A stretch of 64,000 nt of DNA from Lamellibrachia columna (taxonomy: Eukaryota > Annelida > Polychaeta > Sabellida > Siboglinidae), in contig OY759263.1 of NCBI GenBank assembly GCA_963662155.1, positions 8,454,988 to 8,518,987 on the forward strand. Direction: 5' to 3'. Below, piece after piece: positions 14,131-27,372 of this stretch. The notes under the pieces are model-generated. The model ran no database searches, was not told the origin of the DNA, and was given only the letters and a program-made list of their open reading frames with translations. Within the stretch, counting starts at the first letter, position 1; each line of letters starts with the position of its first letter. A program made the position numbers and the translations under genes.

Positions 14131-14392
14131 TCCTACACAGAGAGCGGTGCTGCTGTTGGCGCTCATTTTCACGGTCTAATTCGATGGTCGCTTTCAATTT
14201 GCACTAGAATGCCTCAAATTATTAACTTAGACGCCCAATTCACTGGTCCAAAATGTGAACTGTGAAACAAAAAATGTGCACCGCTTGCGAATGAGAAAAT
14301 GGGAAATGTTCTAGGTTGATATGCAGGCTACCAGATTTTGTTCAGCCTGGGAGCTCGGCTGGGGTCCCGATAATTTTGAAGTTATTTCTAGC

Positions 14393-14795
<403 letters not shown>

Positions 14796-15039
14796 TAGTG
14801 AAGAGTAATTCGCATAACCTAGGAACAAGCTTGGATAGCACGCTGTTCGTTGATGTTATTCTGCCATACGCTCTTGTGCGCATGCGTGACCTACTTCGGT
14901 TTGTTGCCAAACATAGCAACTCCGAATTTATATCAGCCGCTTCTAACGACGCAGCAAACCCAACGGGGCTGTCGTTTCGGTGTCCGGCACGCATTTGTTT
15001 AATTCCCACGTCAAACGTTAATAAGCGCCATATTTAGAC

Positions 15040-15910
15040 AATGATTAATGCAGCAATTATCCCGAATGTCATCCGGTCTCGCATCGCTGTTACAACAACA
15101 CTGCCGCTGCGCTGGGTCCGACCGAGGTGTTTGTACTACGACTAGCGGCGAGCTGGCCGCTTATGGATCACTAAAACAACACCGCCTTCACAGGATGATT
15201 GATTACTCCGTGGAACACGGAAAGGTTTAACAATACATTGCCGGTTTATTAGTATTAATTCGGCCCAGCGTTAACATGCTGCCAAAAACACGACCTATCA
15301 ATGTTGCTGCGTCGAGCAATGATCGAGTTAACCGTTGTGGGTGTTTACACTGGCCAGTGTGCGTCTACCACAGGGTGTGTTAATGTAGACCTATACACAT
15401 GTGTGTAACTCACGATAATAGCGCTGCGTAGAGTTTTATTTAACCAGCTACCGTAAAATTGTGGTAATTTGCCTCAAATGAGAACATAAAATATTACGTA
15501 TAACAAATTATGGATTTAATTTAAATAATAAATGATTTGTTGTCTTGACGCTAACAGCGACTGATAAATAAAACCGGCGTTCCCGTAAGGTGATAAACAA
15601 ATAAGCTACACTCCTTGGTCGAGGGGTGATAGCGTTAATTGCTTTCATCAGTTTCTCTGCGTTGCTGTTTCATGAAATCAACTCCGGCGATAGCGCTTTT
15701 CATCTGCCTGTCACGCGCAGATGGCGCACGCGCTCATGAATTATGCATGACGTAACATGCATGCATAATTCATGACGCGGCGCGTTGTCAACGCCCAGAA
15801 ATTAACTAAGTGGAGACGCGGATAATTTTCGAAACCGGTCTGTTCAAATTATTACATACAGGTATCGACGCGGCGTCGGCCTAACGCGCAACATTGATTA
15901 TGTTTGTCGA
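15040..15910. promoter_or_regulatory. candidate regulatory region with 16-bp perfect inverted repeat
   Basis: Unique GC-balanced sequence about 5.5 kb downstream of Gbx. At 15734-15749 TCATGAATTATGCATG is repeated as its exact complement at 15760-15775 with a 10-bp spacer ACGTAACATG. The spacer junction forms TGACGTAA, a CRE-like word. The arms contain POU/homeodomain-like half sites (ATGCAT, AATTAT). No coding potential is convincing. Regulatory function is inference. Confidence 0.35.
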
Positions 15911-16186
15911 TTGGCATTTTCGCCAACAAAACTGTCCACAGTTTAACCTTATTAATCAATAAAACTGCTGAGCACAATATCTTATGAGAGCATTCTCCAC
16001 ACTGTATAGTCACCACACATTAAATTATACTGGAGCGTCAACAAAATGACTGTTCATAAATATGCCCATAAAAGGTGAAATAGTTGAAAAAGAACCAGCC
16101 TTTATTAATAATAAAGTTTGCATAAATTAGTATTGTTTTTGGCATTAAGACAACTATGCATTCTTTCTCAAAACAGTCGTCAATGT

Positions 16187-16335
16187 AAGCCTGGCGAACT
16201 ATGCTCGTACCTGGCGGATCTTGGACGTGCCTGTCGGATCATGCTCGTGCCTGTCGGATCATGTTCGTACCTGGCGGATCATGGTCGCGCCTGGCGGATA
16301 ATGTTCGTATTTGACGGATCATGTTCGTGTAGAAC
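16187..16335. repeat. 20-bp minisatellite
   Basis: About seven units of CGGATCATGTTCGTACCTGG with substitutions. The small plus-strand open frame across it is a by-product of the repeat. Confidence 0.75.
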
Positions 16336-16949
16336 AGAACGCAAGTGATTTACCTAAAACTCGTGATTCCACAAAATTCGTTTTGACATATTACATATCT
16401 CGCAAAATGCCATTTTATATAGTATAGCCAATTAATACTTTTATATTTTACAAAATAACTTCTAATTTTATCATGTAGATATTCACGCAGTATCAACATA
16501 TGTATTTTGACTTAAGTGACCATGGACAGGTATTTTTTATGTACGCATGTGATTGTCTTAACTTTAAAATGTTATATTCAGTGTTTATAGGTGCTGGCTT
16601 GTTGGGCAAATTATCGTATGCTATGTTCGTGTTTGTTTATCATTGTTTGTTGTCTTATTTTCTTAGTAATATGGAGTAGAGATATTCCAAGTGTTTCCAT
16701 TAGAACATTTTTAACGTAGATCGTCGAATAGTCAAGAGCGTTGGTTTGTTTAAGTACGTTACGTGAAAAAACACTTCACAATGGCGCACACATTTACTAC
16801 ATGTTGTTTACTTGATTTTTCTTGCTACACACATAGGCCAATAATATGACTGTATTGTTTATTTCCAGACATTCCCAGATGAATTGTTGATTAAGTGGTA
16901 TTTTCGTAGAATTTAGTATTTAACTTTCCATGCGGTCGGTATTCACCCT

Positions 16950-17600
16950 CGACAGAATCAGCGACGCATGACCGATGACATTCTCGTCGAGATTGCATCA
17001 ACACTGCCGACACCTGTAGCGGAGAAGCGAATACGATTCCCACACCTCTCTCCGTCTTTATTTCAATTAGTCTTCGCAGCTGCATTTAGCGATCATTACT
17101 TCCAGCGCAGTGCTCTCTTTCAGCGCGGCATGGACGCTTGTTGGCGCGCTCAGATGCCCGCTATTGTGTACGTTGATGTCGCGAATAAACCGAGCGGTTG
17201 GCGCGCACTGACGCGGCAGGGATCGGCACTTTGATCGGTTTCACTCGACCCGCGGTCTAATCTATTTCCCGCCGCGCCATCCGACATGATAGGGTATAGC
17301 CGGGCCGCCGAGGGACAACTTCAAAGGCCGCCTTGCGCTTTTCGCCGTCGAGGGCGTGTTATTGCGGCGGAATCGAATCTGTCAACGAGACGTCGGCCAA
17401 CCGAGAGGCTGTATCGGAGCATTATGCGGGCACCGTGTGATTTGTTTGGATTGGGAGTTTCGTTGCGGTGAAGCGGGTTCGGTTTCGCCGGCAAATGGTT
17501 CACTTGTAGCGTCACGGCTGCTGGGTAAACCGCATTATTGGCCCTGTCAGGAAGGAAAGGGCACCTGATAATTATAGTTGCTACTAAAATATTACCCGGC
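16950..17600. promoter_or_regulatory. GC-rich, CpG-containing unique block
   Basis: This is the longest GC-rich unique tract between Gbx and the death-domain gene, with many CpG dinucleotides in an otherwise AT-rich stretch. Open frames exist on both strands but encode no recognised domain and lack splice sites. It could be a promoter, an enhancer or an unrecognised 5' exon; I cannot decide. Confidence 0.3.
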
Positions 17601-18008
17601 CGGAAAAACCCAGAAAGTTTACGACATCGATACAACGAACGAACTTTGGCCTGCGTGCCATTACACTTGCACAGTAGAAATTAGCAATAAAGAAAAATCA
17701 CACAACGTTTTTGACAATTGTTTTCTCCAGAACCAACGTCGCCTAAATATCCTCTAGGTTGTTCACAACATGGGCGCTACAAATCTTAGAGAAATGTTCA
17801 CCAGGGCGATTTTAGAGAATTTCATTTTGGGAACAATATTTTTACACTGAGCGCAAATTCCCAAAAGGGCACTTTCAATCGAGTAAAGGCGCAGCATCCC
17901 AAGAAACCACGTACATTGTATAAAGAATACCACGTGGGAAATTAAGGCATTGCAGAGCCGTGTAATAACAACAACGGGAGGAAAATCGAAAGTATTTTTG
18001 GAAATGCC

Positions 18009-18104
18009 CTGATGATGATGATGGTGATGACGATGATGATGATGATGATGATGGTGATGTTGATGATGGTGGTGATGATGATGATTATGATAATGATGAT
18101 GATA
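18009..18104. repeat. (GAT)n microsatellite
   Basis: Imperfect GAT/GGT trinucleotide tract. Confidence 0.9.
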
Positions 18105-18233
18105 TATAGGAATCTACATTAATGACGGTTAGATAGTAGAAGTATTAGTATAAACACTATATCATTACATGTTTCAGCCTTTTCCTTGATCTGAATTAGT
18201 TTGGTTAATTTAATTAATATGATGATAAATTAA

Positions 18234-19235
18234 TTATGGGGTCGCACTCAAATGTAAATGCAAATGTTTTGGTTACACATTTGCAAATGCATTTGAATTA
18301 ATTTCAAATGTTTTAGCTTTATATTAACGTTTTGTTTTATTTGGAAAAAAGTAATATAGGCAAACACATTGTTAATTTATTTAATAAATACAATAGTACA
18401 TTTGTGTAACCACTAAGTCCCACTACATACCAGGCTCACTACATGAACATGTCTGTAGAGTCATACACTGAGTCACACAGTTCCATGCCTGCAGAAGTGG
18501 TGGAAATGGAAGGGAGGAATAGACATTTAACAGCGAACTGTGGCAAGGAATGAAAGGCTAATATTCAGGTAAGCCAGAACCCAAGGCAATAGACTGTCCA
18601 CTGGTGGGGTCACTGGGATGATAACCTGATGGATAATTACAGCTACCACTAATCACTCTTTGACTGTAAATATGTAGGGCTGGTGTTGCTAATGTTTACT
18701 TCCCCTGATGAGTTGCCACCCCAACCCACCCCAACAGTGCCAACACAACACAAGGGAGTCATTTGTCTGCATTGTTTCATTGAACAGGTAATCTATGAAG
18801 CCATCAACCTATAGACCAGTTGGTCTGTTCATGTTGTATGAATAATAGCTGAGGCATTGACCAGTTGACCATTGACCTTCAGAACCCTTTTTCAAAGAGC
18901 AAGTTGTGAAATCGGATTCACTGGTCAGACAATGATTTCACAATCTGCTGAGGGCACTGCTCACTACAAAGCAATTTTACCAATGGCATGTTGTGAACTT
19001 GTGAAAGAATCTGACAAAAATAATTATTCAAAGAATTAAGCATACATTTGATTGCCCATTTGATTGAGCATTTGAAAAATCAACTGTTTATGGATCGCAT
19101 TCAAATGCAAATGCAGATGTTTAAGGTGTGCAAATGCAAATGCATTTACAATTTCACGGAGGCATTTGAATGCGCATTCAAATGCTCAACATTCAAATGC
19201 GCATTCAAACTCATTTGCTTTTGTTAACAAGCCTG
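18234..19235. mobile_element. hAT-like element remnant with CAAATGCA arrays
   Basis: Both ends carry clusters of CAAATGCA and its complement. The right end, read from 19235 leftward, begins CAGGCTTGTTAACAAAAGCA, a hAT-like terminus. The left sequence at 18234-18300 recurs as a direct repeat at 19089-19155. The interior segment around 18760-18900 (GCATTGTTTCATTGAACAGG) is shared with 34740-34830 and 45655-45750, so three related elements exist here. No intact transposase frame. Confidence 0.55.
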
Positions 19236-19382
19236 TGATGACACTAGCACGCCCTCTAGTGAATGCAGTATGCTGTCTATAGTGGTTGTTGCTTGGCACA
19301 ATGTCGCCACCTAGCGAATAACGCTACATGTACAAGCCGCACACGTACAGCAACAGTATCTTCCAATTTGATAGGCCAAATT

Positions 19383-19560
<178 letters not shown>

Positions 19561-20930
19561 GAAATCATGTGTGACGTAACGTCCAGTTGAAGACTGTAAA
19601 TAATAATAACAACAACAACGTGCAAAGAACCAGTTATTCTAATGAAAAGCGCATCTACAAAATTAGTGTTGACTAATTTTATTCAATTCTAATCAACACC
19701 ACATACACACACACTACGTTAGACGCAGTATTCAAAGATGTGATTCTTGTTAGCTAAAAAAACATAAAATAGTCACCGTACACCCGGTGCAATACAACTA
19801 AGACACGACTTTTTAAGCCACCTATAAGAAAATGTAAATTGAGCAAAACATCACGCAACAGTCATGGTTAATAGGCCTACGCATATATTATTAGCTAGGG
19901 AAGTTGTATGTCTATGAAACATTTACAAATTATTCTATGCTTACCTTATTTTGTTTTCGTTTGTGCACACATTGTCACAGCGTATCGCACATACAAATAA
20001 AACAACTATAAGTAACAGTTAGATCATGCCAGTTAGCATTGGCACGTACAGTTAGCATTGCAACGTAGACTACTAATCTTTATCTAAAAATATATATACA
20101 TGATTATCTTTAAAAATAATAGCTGCGCCTGCGCAATCAGAACGGTTGCAAACGTGAAGCGTCTAGGCTAAATTACCTGACACGGATACAAACATACAAC
20201 ACGTGTTGAAACGTGTTATTCAAAGCGGCGCTACTGAAAAGTTAAAAAACTTTGTGTTACAGCCGATACGTGTGTACGTGTATCACTTGATTTGGAAGCA
20301 AGACAAATTTAATGGTAATACAGCAAGTGTGACGTCATTAATTGAGTCGTATATAGAAGTATAAAAGTGTAGCTCAGAATGCTGCCGTATGACAGAAACA
20401 GTCGTGAGAGAACGTTCAACCTTTCACTCAAAATACTTTTGAGTTAAGCATAATGCGAATATTCTGACCACATGATGGCAATATTATCAAGACAGCCTTA
20501 AAATGAAAGAAAAGGAAGACCAAAAGCATGTACGACATAGGGGAGAACTGTGCAGGGGGGGAGGCTGGAGGGTGTAACGAGAAATGCACCTCAGCTGGGG
20601 CCAGACTGCTAAGCAGGCTGCACGCTGACAGAAGTGGAGATGTTTCTGCCTTATATGCACCCTAAGCGCCAGTAGGCACGAATGTGATTAAGTAAGTCAG
20701 TATACAAAAGTATTATGTAAATCAAATCATGACAAGTATTTTTTAATAAGCCATATGATTGTCCAGTGCTGATGAGCTGATTAGAGCACGCCATACCTTG
20801 TCATTGGTGCAGATATAGTGCGGTGCACACATGTAAATAGTCCGCATTCACGGTTAATCCGCACAATAGTCTCCATCCGCAATATAGCCACACCCAAAAT
20901 AGTCCACCTTATAAATACGCCCCACTGACG
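19561..20930. other. gene-free stretch
   Basis: No exon recognised. About 20510-20690 resembles the 3' end of a LINE on the plus strand (GAGAACTGTGCAGGGGGG, then CAGTAGGCACGAATGTGATT), but the translation is too broken to be sure. A (GACA)n tract is at 20934-20962. Confidence 0.35.
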
Positions 20931-21280
20931 CAGACAGACAGACAGATAGACAGACAGACAGACTGAATACTGGACCGACGACCGCACACCTCTACAGAAG
21001 GAAGAATTCGCTCTACTAGATACGCTATTCAATATAGAGCCCGGAAATGACGTCTCCACACAAACCTGTTATGTGTGCTGTGCAGCGACCTCAAAGACGA
21101 AGGACCACGTACACTCTGACAGCAAAAAAACCTGAGTGAGCTGGGGACTTCGCCTGAGGACAAGACACAGTGGTCAAAGGTGAAAGACTGACTGCAGCAG
21201 TGGGATGTATTCGTACTAGTACAGCCGCAGAACACCAAAGACGAGGGATAAAGTCTTGCACTAGGATTGACAGCCGTGCC

Positions 21281-24200
21281 TCAGATGATGGAGCTGTAGG
21301 CGACTCCCTCTTGACTGCCGTCCACCTGCTCTTGCATGAGTTTGTCGGCGATGTCTTTCCTGCACACCTTTACGAGGGCCTTGTGCAACGTGCCTTTGAT
21401 CTGTTCCTTCGTGCCGCCCTCCGTGTCCCGCCACAGCCGTAACATCTCGAAGATCTGCTGCTTCGTGCTGAACAAACACCATGCAGAACATTGTTACACT
21501 GAGGCTAATGTCAGTAGGGCCTTCGAACTACATCCAGTATGTGTTGCTTTGGATGGCAATATCGGTAACATCTTATTAACATCTAAGCTGCAATGTAACG
21601 TGATTGTAATGTGGCGAACATATTTAATGTTTCAAAAGACTAAAAGAGCAAATGGGTAGAAACACGGTGTATTATATAAAGCATCGAATTCGATACACGC
21701 AATTATAAACAGCGGCAAATAATATTATAAGATCTCACAAACTAGGCTAAGCTTAGTCATCCATTAGTTCACCATGACACCATGTAATAGCGTAACATGT
21801 TACATACGAAAAGAACGGGGAAGTCATGGACCAATGTCCCTCTAAATACGCCACTGATTAGAAGTTATAACCCGTTCTCACCTGTTCGGGTTGTCCATGC
21901 GGATCTGATCTTGGACTGGACCCGGAATTTCCAGCATGGTCGCCAGGTGGAGCCACTCGAGACCGAGCATCTGCGAGATTACGTATAGACCTTTGTCCGA
22001 GAGCAGACCTGCGAACGTAGCAACGCAACCACTTACAAAAGCGTTACTCTACCCAAATGCACGGCATGCGTTATCCGTTGGCTGTTGGGAAGGGAACTGG
22101 TATCATAGGAAGTCTAAAGATGGCATGAATGCTTAAAAAACCTCAACGTAAAATACTACGATGCGGCGTCGTTTAAGGTGAGTAGACATACCCATGGTGG
22201 CAGTTGCCATTTAGGTTTCCTATGACATGCAACTTATTCATAGCCATAGGCAGAAGGTCATGACATTGGTTAAACAAATTGGCAGGAACAAGTACATCAT
22301 TTTAACAGAGCAGATACTCGTAAACTTGCTTGTGAAAGACGACGTGCTATCATATGGTGTTTTTTGGCAAACGCCAATGACGCACACATTTCTAAAGTTA
22401 ATGTGATACAATCTTTTCTTGGTAAATATGTTTGAATTTAAATCTAAGTCCCTTACAACAAGTGCCTCACCATTGAATCCTTTCAAGTTTCTGGCAACGC
22501 CTCGCCGCAGCGATTTGTCGTCATCGAAGACGAACACGTCAGAGTTCAATGTGCTGGTTTCATTGGGTGTCGACCGCTTCCGAAGTGGAGCTTTTCAATA
22601 AAAACAATGGATATCAAAACTTAAATCAAAGAAGAAACATGTACAATGTGCGATACATTGATTTTCTTAAGAACGCTTGGGCATTGTTGGTTGCACTTTC
22701 TTTGATAGCATTCACTATAAACTCCTTATTAATAATGCCACCAAATTATATATTAAAATACCTCCGACGTAGTGTAGGTTTGACGTATATTTATATAATG
22801 CCGACTGATGCTTCACATATCTTCACACGGTAGCGTTGCATACGGTTTGTTGTGTGGGTGTAATTTCAGGCGTGGTCTAAACCGACTAGCGATGCAGCAT
22901 TGCTTGCTTGGTGAACATAGTCAGTGTTCTCCATGCCTTATGTTGGACAGGTAAATGTCACCGTCATGGAAAGTAGAATTAACGGTAGTAGAAAACAAAC
23001 AGGATGTCAATATAATGGATGGATAACATCAAAAGATAGGCACGTTAGCCCGTACCTATAACACTGAGGCTTTCAGAAGACCAACACGAGCGGAGATGAC
23101 GGCTACAGAACTTAGGCGGAGCTGCCCTTACTCAAGATAGCAGAATAAAGTAAACATATTGTTTAAAGCATTTTATTTCTACAAGTATTTGTGTTCTGTG
23201 TTTGCCAACATTGAACGTAATTAGTCCTGTGGTCTTTTGAAGCGAGTCCGTGATAAATGATGACCAAACCAGCAAAAACCAACCCAAAAACCAACCCAAA
23301 ACCACAAATATCAGCAGTTACCTCCAATTGTCATTTGAGAAGAAGATTCATTGAGTCTTTCCATGCTTCGTGCTTTCTCGAGAAGAGGGGCTGTTGCTGC
23401 AAACACAATCACACGTGGACATTAGAAATGTGTGCGCGTGTGCGTGTCTGTATGTATTTGTATACGCATGCACACAATCATAAACTAAATGTATATAATT
23501 TCATATGTCAAAAATAGTAATGTTGCGAGTTGCTAGATAAATAAGTAGACACACTGCTTCAAACCTTTGATGTTCTCTGCACGTGTCCCACATTGTGTGA
23601 CACATATGTATTTACCTGGTGACCTGAGTGGTTCGGCACTGCCAGATATGACATCCTCACTGCTAGACAGATGGTAGGAGCGTGGGCGTTCAGGAACAGG
23701 AGCCAATCTCGTCGGTGACGTCACGCCGGACGCCACGGCATCTGAAGGACGCAGTTGGACAATGTATCATGCACACACAAACATGTGCATGCACACGCGC
23801 GGGCGCGTGCTAACATGAAGCAAGTGTGTGTACTAATAAGGCATACGTACGCTGCCGCAGAAAACATAAGGCATATGTTAGAATACAACAACTCTAGCAT
23901 AGTCGTCGATATTAGACATAAAGGTCTATGTTCTTGTCATCATCCAGTCCTCTAGACCGCCCAAAAATTATAACGCGTCCCACTGGACATAACTGAACCT
24001 TCAAACGCCAACTACTTTTCTGTGAAGTATTGGGCCATGCTGCAATTACTGGGCGAAAGTTATGTGTTCACATATTTCCACCACGTTCTATATACCGGTT
24101 CTCATTCTACAGCTGAATGAACTAAGGCAAAGTTGAGTAAAAAGATTGTCAAAACTTCGAAACGGCAGCACGAGGTCTCGAGTGAGGAGAGCCCGACGTT

Positions 24201-27200
24201 CTAAACCCTGTGCTATCTTTTTCAGCCTCTAAACTTGTGACGTCAGTAAGTTGAACGATTAACGTTCAGTTATTTGATGAATTTACGTTCATTAAAAGAA
24301 AATTGGGTAGTCATAGAATCTTCTGTCACCTTACCTTGGAATATATTTTATCTGCCACCGGTCAAGATTAACCAAAATACCCTAAAAACAATGTAACAAA
24401 CACCTGCCAAACTACTACGTCTTTTGTTGTTGTCGGTGATTTTGCTCACATGACGACTATTTTTTTAAGATCATGACGATATCAAAATGGCTTCTATTCG
24501 GTGGTGTTATGGATGGATAAACATATCAAATCATCAGAATAAGCAACACTGCTACATCGGTCAGCTTACCTGTAGATGTGTTGAGTTGAGAGATGACCTT
24601 TCTGAGGAGACACTCCTGGCCCTTGCCGCGTAGTCCGAGGCTCGGAATGACGTCATCGGTGAGGGAGTCGACGGTGGCTTGCGAGAGGAAGCCTTCCCCT
24701 CGCAGTGTGGTCGCCGTGTGCTCCGACAAACCATGTTCCGTGCACCAGCGCGACGTGAAGTCGGCTACAGCGAGATCACCAGCCTCGTTCAGCAGCAATA
24801 CAATTACTAATAAAAACGACATTTTAATAACAATCATAAAATAACCTGGGATATCTGAGTTGAGGGAAGACACATCTTATTATGATACTGCTTATTTTAT
24901 AAATATATCGCCATAACTTTTTTTTCACGGCAGCTCAAAGAAACGAACCGGTTTGAATTTTATATTTTAAGCTCTGATTACGTGCCTGCACTGTAAGCTC
25001 TGATTGCGGCCTGCACTGTAAGCTCTGACTGCTGCCTGCACTGTAAGCTCTGATTGCTGCCTGCACTGTGAGCTCTGATTGCTGCCTGCACTGTAAGCTC
25101 TGATTGCTGCCTGCACTGTAGGCTCTGATTGCTGCCTGCACTGTAAGCTACCACAGGACTTACTACTTCTGCGAGAGTTCGCCGTCTTTGTTCCTAGCTC
25201 GACATCAGAGGTGCTATTCTGCCGACTTGTGTTAAGCAATACCTGTAAAATAAAGGACACATTTGTTTTCGACGATCAAGAAGCGATATTAAATTAGTGT
25301 GATAAATAGAAGCATGGACATCCTACACCAGTTTGGGGAAGATATGGAAGTTGAATTTAACTGACCATCATCTTAAACGAAGTTTGTTTAGACCAGTGGT
25401 TGAAAAAGTCCTAATTTATTGGGTATAGACGAGGACAATCACAAAAATATGCAGGAGAAATTTGAAGGATGCTTCACACGACTACTAGGTAAACACTCAA
25501 CACTTCCCGGACACAACACATGACGAATAGATCAAGACAAGAGACAATCACACAGGTCAGTGTTACAGAAGTAAAGAAGTGGTGAGATAACTGGTTATTG
25601 GCAATCAAAGCATGGACAGAGAAGACCTGGGAGACCTGGGAGATCATGTTTAGTTTATCCCAAACTACTGGAAGGGTGATGGGAGATAGACATTATATCT
25701 CGGAAGCTCAAAGGAATGGTACTTCTAAAGTGTTTGTGTAACACCAGCGTGCTTGTACGGTCTAAATACCACGGCAACGACGAAAAACAACAAGAGAAGG
25801 TCAAACTTTGCGACAATAATTGGGTAAGAAGAATTGCGGGAGAAGAAAGAGTAGACAAGCGAAGAATTGAGACACTGAGGGAGGAGGATGTGAAAGAGAG
25901 TGTCACGAAGAATCTGGCGAGGTGTCGGTTAAAGTGAGCTGGATACGTGGAACGAATGGAAGAGGAACGGTTAGTGAAGCGAGTATTTCGCTCTGAATGC
26001 ACGGATCCCGAGTGTGGAATTTGCTTTTTATGTGACTTTTGATATGTGTGAAAGCAATTTAAGGTCGTCTGAAATGGTGAGGCCAAGGTATGGGTTGCTG
26101 TTAACGCGTTCCAGCGTGGCGCTATTTAAACCGTTTTTTTATACTGAGTATGTAACATTTGTTTGTGTTGAAGCTTACCCCTAGTCCTACATGTTTTCTG
26201 CACAAATCTGTAATGTGTCCATTTGTTTCTTTTTTGGCTTTGTTGTACAATCGTTTCTTTCGCTTGAGTAATCTTTGCAGTTTTCTACTTAGCCACGGGA
26301 GGTTGCACCATCCATGGTTAAGTATACAGAGGATGTGTTTGTCAATATATTTCATTAGTTCTTATAGTTCTTATAGGTAGTCCAGTGTGATCCTGTATTT
26401 GTACTAGAAGCGTACTGTCTTGATTTCATCAGACAGGCTGCTAAAATCAGCATTGAGGCTATCCCAGTCAGCACGAGCAAATTGGTAGAACTTCCTGCGT
26501 CGTTTCTTTTGGTGTTCGACTCTTAGTTATATCAAAATAGCTGACACCAATATCGTGGTCTGATATCCCTGGGACAGAGGTGGAAATTGTAACCGATGTA
26601 TGATTTGTTGCTGCGAATTTTAGTATGCAAAACTCGACATATAATACGACAATTGCATTATCCTATCGACACAATATAAATATAGCACACCTGTCTACTG
26701 GCTGAGCTGGCCCTGCTGTTTCCCCCACGGACGGCGCTTCGGGATTCTGTAACTGGGTGACGCGTGGCGCCTGCATCACATGATCTTAGAGTCACGTAGT
26801 CGCAAGATAAATTAACACGATTCACGTCACATACATTAGGCAATGGACAACCAATATATCATAATTGTTCACATTTGCACAATATGTTTATTTCGTACGC
26901 ATGCTATATAATATGCTATTCAATTTACATCATGTCACATTGTTGTTGCACTGTCGTCGTCATGGATGACTAGGCTCACCCCCTTGGTCTCCTCTTTGCG
27001 AGGTCCTAGATACGACCACTTACCGTGTCGATATTGATATGGTCTGCAATTATCACTAAATAATAAAATGTTGGTGCACACTTCTTGACACCGCATTTAA
27101 GTACGAGAAAGAGAAAGCGACGCGAACTTACGGTTAAATTGCAATCGTTTATTCTGAAACCGCTTGTATGCCCGCACTCCAAACAGCCCCAGCAGAATCA

Positions 27201-27257
27201 TGATTGTAGTTAATGTAGACAGACCCCAGGCGGCGCCAACCGTCGACCAGTTCACAC
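21281..27257 (-). CDS. single-pass membrane protein with SAM-like and death domains (5' end missing)
   Basis: Nine exons, high to low: 27132-27257, 26691-26770, 25164-25242, 24570-24764, 23616-23741, 23322-23396, 22471-22590, 21882-22008, 21281-21467. All have GT/AG borders and matching phases, giving about 371 residues. Exon 1 encodes a transmembrane helix (WGLSTLTTIMILLGLFGV) then a basic RAYKRFQNKR stop-transfer. Exon 4 encodes a SAM-like fold of about 62 residues (WCTEHGLSEHTATTLRGEGF, later LGLRGKGQECLL). Exons 8-9 encode a death domain (GLEWLHLATMLEI; IFEMLRLWRDTEGG; ALVKVCRKDIADKLM) at the C terminus, as in p75NTR-type receptors. Exons 5-7 are Ser/Pro-rich linker. Ectodomain exons were not found, so the ligand and family are unknown. 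Role in death or NF-kB-like signalling is inferred from the domain. Confidence 0.85.
24967..25150. repeat. 25-bp minisatellite beside exon 3 of the death-domain gene
   Basis: About seven units of CTGCACTGTAAGCTCTGATTGCTGC. On the gene's strand each unit carries CTTACAG and TGCAG words that resemble acceptor sites. The array begins 14 bp past the donor of exon 25164-25242. Confidence 0.85.
25560..25985 (+). mobile_element. LINE fragment, C-terminal coding end
   Basis: Translation shows the end of a LINE ORF2: KVKLCDNNWVRRIAGEERVD, RRIETLREEDVKES, then an in-frame stop where RLKWAGHVERM would be expected, and ERMEEERLVKRVF. Such NNWVRRI...AGHVERM ends are typical of several invertebrate LINE clades. 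It lies in the intron between exons 2 and 3 of the death-domain gene, on the opposite strand. Confidence 0.7.
25990..26545 (-). mobile_element. CR1-like LINE fragment with internal deletion
   Basis: On the minus strand, FARADWDSLNADF and WLSRKLQRLLKRKKRLYNKA belong to the linker between endonuclease and reverse transcriptase. They are joined directly to FNTNKCYILSIKK and a following NPYLGLTISDD-type segment that normally lie after the catalytic palm. The palm with its FADD motif is therefore deleted. It abuts the oppositely oriented fragment at 25560-25985. Confidence 0.7.
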
Positions 27258-27316
27258 CTGGCGGAAACAGAAGAACAACAGTTCTTTGTAGGTTCTGCAC
27301 CACTACACGCGGGTTC

Positions 27317-27361
27317 CATGGCTTAGTGGGGTAGATGGGTTCCATGGCTTAGTGGGGTAGA
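27317..27361. repeat. 25-bp duplication
   Basis: GGTTCCATGGCTTAGTGGGG plus TAGAT occurs twice head to tail, 60 bp upstream (on the minus strand) of the transmembrane exon of the death-domain gene. Confidence 0.8.
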
Positions 27362-27372
27362 TGGTAGGTGAT

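Noticed and set aside
16118..16348. 76-codon plus-strand frame with internal repeats
   Set aside because: The repeats reflect a 20-bp minisatellite; no independent evidence of coding.
21170..21442. 90-codon plus-strand frame
   Set aside because: Shadow of the death-domain exon on the other strand.
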